DNA from: Archangium violaceum
GTDB taxonomy: Bacteria > Myxococcota > Myxococcia > Myxococcales > Myxococcaceae
NCBI RefSeq assembly: GCF_016859125.1
Contig: NZ_CP069338.1
Span: 7,007,501 to 7,071,500, forward strand
Length of the DNA: 64,000 bases
Direction: 5' to 3'
The position numbers were made by a program, and so were the translations under genes. The notes under the pieces are model-generated. The model had not been told where the DNA came from. It saw only the letters and a program-made list of their open reading frames with translations, and did no database searches. This document shows, piece by piece, positions 60,148 through 64,000 of this stretch. How positions within the stretch are numbered: position 1 is the first letter of the stretch; each line of letters begins with the position of its first letter.

Positions 60148-61770
60148 CTAGCTGCGCAGGCCGGGAGCCTCTTGGCCCGTGCGTGCCACGTACTCCGTGT
60201 AGCCTCCGCCGTACTGGTGGACGCCCTCGGGCGTCAGTTCCAGTACCCGGTTGGACAGCGCCGCCAGGAAGTGCCGGTCGTGGCTCACGAACAGCATCGT
60301 GCCCTCGTAGTTGGCCAACGCCGTGATCAGCATCTGCTTCGTCGCCATGTCCAGGTGGTTGGTGGGCTCGTCCAGCACCAGGAAGTTGGGCGGATCGTAG
60401 AGCATCTGCGCCAGCACCAGCCGCGCCTTCTCTCCTCCGGAGAGCACCTTGCACTTCTTCTCGATTTCATCGCCCGAGAAGCCGAAGCACCCCGCCAGCG
60501 CCCGCAGCGAGCCCTGCGAGGCACGCGGGAACTTGTCCACCAGCGAGTCGTAGACCGTCTGATCCGGCTTCAGCAGCTCCATGGCGTGCTGCGCGAAGTA
60601 GCCCATCTTCACGCTGCCGCCGAGCGACACCGCGCCATCGTCCGGCTGCGACTCGCCCGCGATCAGCTTGAGCAGCGTGGACTTGCCCGCGCCGTTCACG
60701 CCCATCACGCACCAGCGCTCGCCGCGCCGCACCAGGAAGTCCAGGCCGTTGTAGATGCGGCGCTTGCCGTAGCCCTTCACCACCCGCTCCAGCTTCGCCA
60801 CGTCGTCCCCCGAGCGCGGGGCCTGCTCGAACTCGAACACCAGCGTCTGCCGGCGCTTCGGCGGCTCCACCTTCTCGATCTTCTCGAGCTTCTTCACCCG
60901 GCTCTGCACCTGGGCCGCGTGCGAGGCGCGCGCCTTGAAGCGCTCGATGAACTTCAGCTCCTTGGCGAGCATCGCCTGCTGGCGCTCGTACTGTGCCTGC
61001 TGGTGCTTGTCGTTCAGCGCACGCTGCTGCTCGTAGAAGTTGTAGTCGCCCGTGTACGTCGTCAGCTCGCCGCCGTCGATCTCGATGATCTTCGTCACGA
61101 TGCGGTTCATGAACTCGCGATCGTGGCTCGTCATCAGCAGCGCGCCCTCGAAGCCCTTGAGGAACGTCTCCAGCCAGATGAGCGACTCGAGGTCCAGGTG
61201 GTTGCTGGGCTCGTCCAGCAGCATCACGTCCGGACGCATCAGCAGGATGCGCGCGAGCGCCACGCGCATCTTCCACCCGCCCGACAGCGCCCCCACGTCC
61301 CCGTCCATCATCTCCTCGGTGAAGCCGAGGCCCGCGAGGATCTCCCTCGCCCGTCCCTCCAGCGCGTACCCGCCCAGCTCCTCGTAGCGCCCCTGCACCA
61401 CGCCAAAGCGCTCCACGAGCTTCTCCATCTCGTCCATGCGCTCTGGATCCGCCATGGCCGCCTCGAGCTGCTTCAGCTCCGCAGCCACCTCGGACACCGG
61501 CCCCGCACCGTCCATCGCCTCGGCCACCGCCGTCTTGCCCGCCATCTCGCCCACGTCCTGGTCGAAATAGCCGACCGTCACGCCGCGATCGATGGACACC
61601 TGGCCCTCGTCCGGGTGCTCCCGCTGGACGATCATCTTGAAGAGGGTGGACTTGCCCGCTCCGTTCGGACCGACCAGACCGACCTTCTCTCCCTTGTTGA
61701 GCTGAGCAGACGCCTCCACGAAGAGGATCTGCTGCCCGTGCTGCTTGCTGATGTTGTCGAGACGAATCAT
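60148..61770 (-). CDS. ABC-F family ATPase (YbiT/EttA-like ribosome factor)
   Basis: 540 residues with two ABC domains and no membrane part. Walker A sites are GPNGAGKSTLFK near 34-45 and GVNGAGKSTLLK near 355. Signatures are LSGGWKMRVALAR and LSGGEKARLVLAQ, and Walker B LLDEPSNHLD and VLDEPTNHLD. Between the domains lies a charged helical linker (FIERFKARASHAAQVQSRVK), the P-site tRNA-interaction motif of ABC-F. Such proteins act on the ribosome in translation or antibiotic protection. It follows the other ABC-F gene with 86 bases between them. Confidence 0.92.
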   Translation of the reverse strand: MIRLDNISKQHGQQILFVEASAQLNKGEKVGLVGPNGAGKSTLFKMIVQREHPDEGQVSIDRGVTVGYFDQDVGEMAGKTAVAEAMDGAGPVSEVAAELKQLEAAMADPERMDEMEKLVERFGVVQGRYEELGGYALEGRAREILAGLGFTEEMMDGDVGALSGGWKMRVALARILLMRPDVMLLDEPSNHLDLESLIWLETFLKGFEGALLMTSHDREFMNRIVTKIIEIDGGELTTYTGDYNFYEQQRALNDKHQQAQYERQQAMLAKELKFIERFKARASHAAQVQSRVKKLEKIEKVEPPKRRQTLVFEFEQAPRSGDDVAKLERVVKGYGKRRIYNGLDFLVRRGERWCVMGVNGAGKSTLLKLIAGESQPDDGAVSLGGSVKMGYFAQHAMELLKPDQTVYDSLVDKFPRASQGSLRALAGCFGFSGDEIEKKCKVLSGGEKARLVLAQMLYDPPNFLVLDEPTNHLDMATKQMLITALANYEGTMLFVSHDRHFLAALSNRVLELTPEGVHQYGGGYTEYVARTGQEAPGLRS

Positions 61771-61792
61771 GGGACCTCAGATGGGGGCGGGA

Positions 61793-61827
61793 TACCCTCA
61801 CCCCGTCCCTCTCCCGGAGGGAGAGGG
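61793..61827. repeat. palindromic interspersed repeat, copy 2
   Basis: The second copy of the 35-bp unit, with the same inverted repeat. It lies in the 86-bp gap just after the stop of the Uup-like gene and before the start of the next ABC-F gene. Both copies thus stand directly 3' of an ABC-F gene, in the same orientation. Confidence 0.85.
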
Positions 61828-61856
61828 GATGTTTTCACAGTGGGGGTCTCTGGGAT

Positions 61857-63785
61857 TCAGGCGGCTCCGGCGGCCAGGTTCTGCAGCTCCTGCCAACGCG
61901 CGTAGAGGCGATCCACCTCCGCCGCCGCCGCGTCCAGGTTCTTCTGCACCTCGGCCGCCTTCGTTCCGTTGGAGTAGACGCTGGGGTCCACGAGCTGTGC
62001 TTCCAGCTCCGCCTTGCGCGTCTCCGCGGCCTCGATCGCCGCCTCCATTCCGTCCAGCTCGCGCTGCTCCTTGTACGAGAGCTTCCCCGGCTTGCGCGCC
62101 TGCTTCGGCTCGGCCACGGGCGCCGGCTCGGCCTTCTTCGTCGTGGGCGCGGGAGCCGCCGCGGCGCGTGCCTGGGCCTGCTCCTTCAGCCGCCGGTACA
62201 TCGCGAAGTTGCCTTCGTACCGCGTGACCTTCCCGTCGCCCTCGAAGGCCAGGATGGACGTGGCCACCTTGTCCAGGAAGTACCGGTCGTGCGTCACCAG
62301 CAGCACGCTGCCGGTGAAGTTCAGCAGCAGCCCCTCGAGGATGTTCAGCGTGACGATGTCCAGATCGTTCGTTGGCTCGTCCAGCACGAGGACGTTGGCG
62401 CCCTCCAGGAAGAGCCTTGCGAGCAGCAACCGGTTGCGCTCGCCGCCCGACAGTGCCTTCACCTTCATCCGCTGCATGGGCACGGGGAAGAGCAGGTCGT
62501 CCAGGTAGTCGCGCAGCGCCACCCGTTGATCTCCCAGCTCCACCCAGTCATCCCCGCGCGGCGAGGCCGCCTCGTACACCGTCTGCTCCGGGTCCAGCGA
62601 GGCGCGCGTCTGGTCGTAGTACGACACCTTCGTGTTCTTCCCGATGACCACCTTGCCGGAGTCCGGCGGCAGCTCTCCGAGCAGCACACGCAGGAAGGTC
62701 GTCTTCCCCACGCCGTTGGGTCCCACCAGGCCCACGCGCTCGCCGCGCTGGAGCAGCAGGTTCACGCCCTTCAGAACGTTCCGCTCGCCGTAGGACTTGT
62801 GGACGTCCTCGGCCTCGATGACCGTATGGCCCAGTCGGGGCGCCTGCATCACCTGCAGTCCCGCCACCTTCGGACGCTGGAAGCCCTTCTCCTCCATCAA
62901 CTTGCGCGCCCGATCGATGCGCGCCTTGCTCTTGGTGCGCCGCGCCTCCGGGCCCTTGCGCAGCCACGCCACTTCCTGGGCAATCCAGCGCTCGCGCTTG
63001 TGCTGGGCGATGGCCGCGTTCTCCTGGGCCACCAGCTTCTGCTCCACGTACGCCTCGTAGTTGCCAGGGTACGAGATGACGCCCGCGCCCGGCTGGATCT
63101 CCACGATGCGGTCCACCAGCCCGTCCAGGAAGTAGCGATCGTGTGTCACCAGCAGCAGGGAGCCGGGCAGATTGTCCAGCTCCTCCTCGAGCCAGTCCAC
63201 CGTGTCCGCGTCCAGGTGGTTGGTGGGCTCGTCCAGCATCAGCATGTCCGGCCGCGTCAGCAGCGCGCGGGCGATGGCCACCCGCTTGCGTAGACCGCCG
63301 GAGAGCTCCGCCACCGGCCGGTCCCAGTCCTTCACGCCCAGCCGGTCCAGCAGCGTCTTCGCGTGGTGCTCCGTGTCCCAGCCGCCGAGCTGCTCGATGC
63401 GGTCGGACAGCGCCGCGAGCTGCTCCATCAGCTTTTCCTGGCCCTGGGTGGGCGTGGACTCCATGCGCCGGGTGAGCTCGGCCTGCGCGGCCAGCGCTTC
63501 CCTCAGCGGCCCCTGGGCCACGCTCAACTCCGAGGCCACCGTGGCACCTGGAGCGAACTCGGGCTCCTGTGGCAGGTAGGTGACGCGTGCTCCCCGGCGG
63601 AGCTGCAGCTCCCCCGCGTCCGCGCGCGCCACCCCCGCCAATATCTTCATCAGCGAGGACTTGCCGGAGCCGTTCACTCCCACGAGGCCCACGCGCTCAC
63701 CCTCTTCAATGGTGAGCGTCAGGCCCTGGAAGACGGTACGGCTGCCGAAGGAGAGTTGGACGTCGGCGGCGCGGAGCAGGGTCAC
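61857..63785 (-). CDS. uup: ABC-F family ATPase, Uup-like
   Basis: 642 residues. Two ABC domains have Walker A GVNGSGKSSLMKI near 35 and GPNGVGKTTFLRV near 355. Signatures are LSGGLRKRVAIAR and LSGGERNRLLLAR, with DEPTNHLDADTVDW and DEPTNDLDIVTLNI. The last 100 residues are the C-terminal coiled coil of Uup (ARKPGKLSYKEQRELDGMEA and on), preceded by an Ala/Pro linker. Uup acts in ribosome assembly and in precise excision of transposons through Holliday junction binding. Length and domain order are normal. Confidence 0.92.
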   Translation of the reverse strand: MTLLRAADVQLSFGSRTVFQGLTLTIEEGERVGLVGVNGSGKSSLMKILAGVARADAGELQLRRGARVTYLPQEPEFAPGATVASELSVAQGPLREALAAQAELTRRMESTPTQGQEKLMEQLAALSDRIEQLGGWDTEHHAKTLLDRLGVKDWDRPVAELSGGLRKRVAIARALLTRPDMLMLDEPTNHLDADTVDWLEEELDNLPGSLLLVTHDRYFLDGLVDRIVEIQPGAGVISYPGNYEAYVEQKLVAQENAAIAQHKRERWIAQEVAWLRKGPEARRTKSKARIDRARKLMEEKGFQRPKVAGLQVMQAPRLGHTVIEAEDVHKSYGERNVLKGVNLLLQRGERVGLVGPNGVGKTTFLRVLLGELPPDSGKVVIGKNTKVSYYDQTRASLDPEQTVYEAASPRGDDWVELGDQRVALRDYLDDLLFPVPMQRMKVKALSGGERNRLLLARLFLEGANVLVLDEPTNDLDIVTLNILEGLLLNFTGSVLLVTHDRYFLDKVATSILAFEGDGKVTRYEGNFAMYRRLKEQAQARAAAAPAPTTKKAEPAPVAEPKQARKPGKLSYKEQRELDGMEAAIEAAETRKAELEAQLVDPSVYSNGTKAAEVQKNLDAAAAEVDRLYARWQELQNLAAGAA

Positions 63786-63830
63786 GGTTGCCTCGAATGC
63801 GGTACGGAGGTGCTCGTCACGGCTGCTTCT

Positions 63831-64000
63831 TTACAGCCACTTGGGGGCGCGAGGCCTCTGGGAAACGGCGGGCGGTGCCGCCGGGGCGGGACGGGCCGCC
63901 TGGGAAGCCGGGGCCTGCTGGCTGGCCGGGCGGTCGCTCCGGGGCGGACGGGCCGACTCCTGGCCCCTGGAGCCTCCGGGGTTGCCACTACGCCCGTTGC
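63831..64000 (-). CDS. C-terminal tail of a low-complexity protein (5' end outside window)
   Basis: The minus-strand frame ending with TAA at 63831-63833 is open to the window edge (56 codons). It reads NGRSGNPGGSRGQESARPPR, then a Pro/Ala/Gln/Ser-rich run, and ends SQRPRAPKWL. Gly/Arg/Ser/Pro tails of this kind are common at the C-terminus of DEAD-box RNA helicases and RNA-binding proteins, but nothing catalytic is visible. It lies 45 bases upstream of the uup gene in the same direction. Confidence 0.45.
   Translation of the reverse strand, partial: NGRSGNPGGSRGQESARPPRSDRPASQQAPASQAARPAPAAPPAVSQRPRAPKWL

Overview
This is a GC-rich window of about 70 percent G+C with dense genes and little spacer DNA. 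It looks like a fruiting-body myxobacterium of the Cystobacter/Archangium/Stigmatella/Myxococcus type. The pointers are a gene of the myxobacterial TIGR02265 (DUF2378) family, a remnant of the myxobacterial double-CXXCG (SitI6-type) immunity family, two Ser/Thr kinases with FHA and PP2C partners, a large hybrid histidine kinase and a four-domain UvrA. I saw no rRNA, tRNA, CRISPR array, transposase or phage gene.

Layout. 0-6 kb: end of an AbrB-type membrane protein, an alpha/beta hydrolase, remnants of a probable toxin/immunity pair, a hybrid histidine kinase, an HtrA-like protease and a cytochrome P450. 6-12 kb: a double-length UvrA-like protein. 11.8-32.4 kb: a long same-strand cluster with FHA, VWA-FHA, PP2C, two related signal-peptide/TM proteins, a bacterial tubulin-like GTPase, a partner with a central membrane segment, a membrane-anchored degenerate MrfA/Hrq1-like protein and two Ser/Thr kinases. 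A lower-GC lipoprotein cassette sits in its middle. 32.5-41.3 kb: a STAS-like protein, a sialidase-like gene broken by an in-frame TAG, nrfHA, gene fragments, an SGNH hydrolase, a KAS III-like protein without its cysteine, and a sigma/anti-sigma/Spy-like operon. 41.5-50.6 kb: a coiled-coil protein, the TIGR02265 protein, a peroxiredoxin, a YcaO-TfuA pair, an orphan DNA methyltransferase, a dicarboxylate/amino-acid symporter, a SlyD-like FKBP and an OPT transporter. 50.6-64 kb: two tandem POTRA-like lipoprotein genes (one TAG-interrupted), a GlcD-like oxidase, an aspartokinase/homoserine dehydrogenase-metI-metC operon, a FAD oxidoreductase, two ABC-F proteins and the tail of one more gene.

How the genes fit together. 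The 11.8-32.4 kb cluster reads as one apparatus. VWA and beta-sandwich domains lie outside the membrane. FHA domains inside can read phosphothreonine written by the two kinases and erased by the PP2C phosphatase. A tubulin-like GTPase of about 1070 residues, a partner protein and a membrane-bound helicase-like scaffold complete it. This is my best candidate for an undescribed system. The methionine operon appears to be controlled by a methionine-rich leader peptide (six Met in its first fifteen residues) in a roughly 275-nt leader with strong hairpins. The YcaO-TfuA pair has no visible precursor peptide, which suggests thioamidation of an unlinked target.
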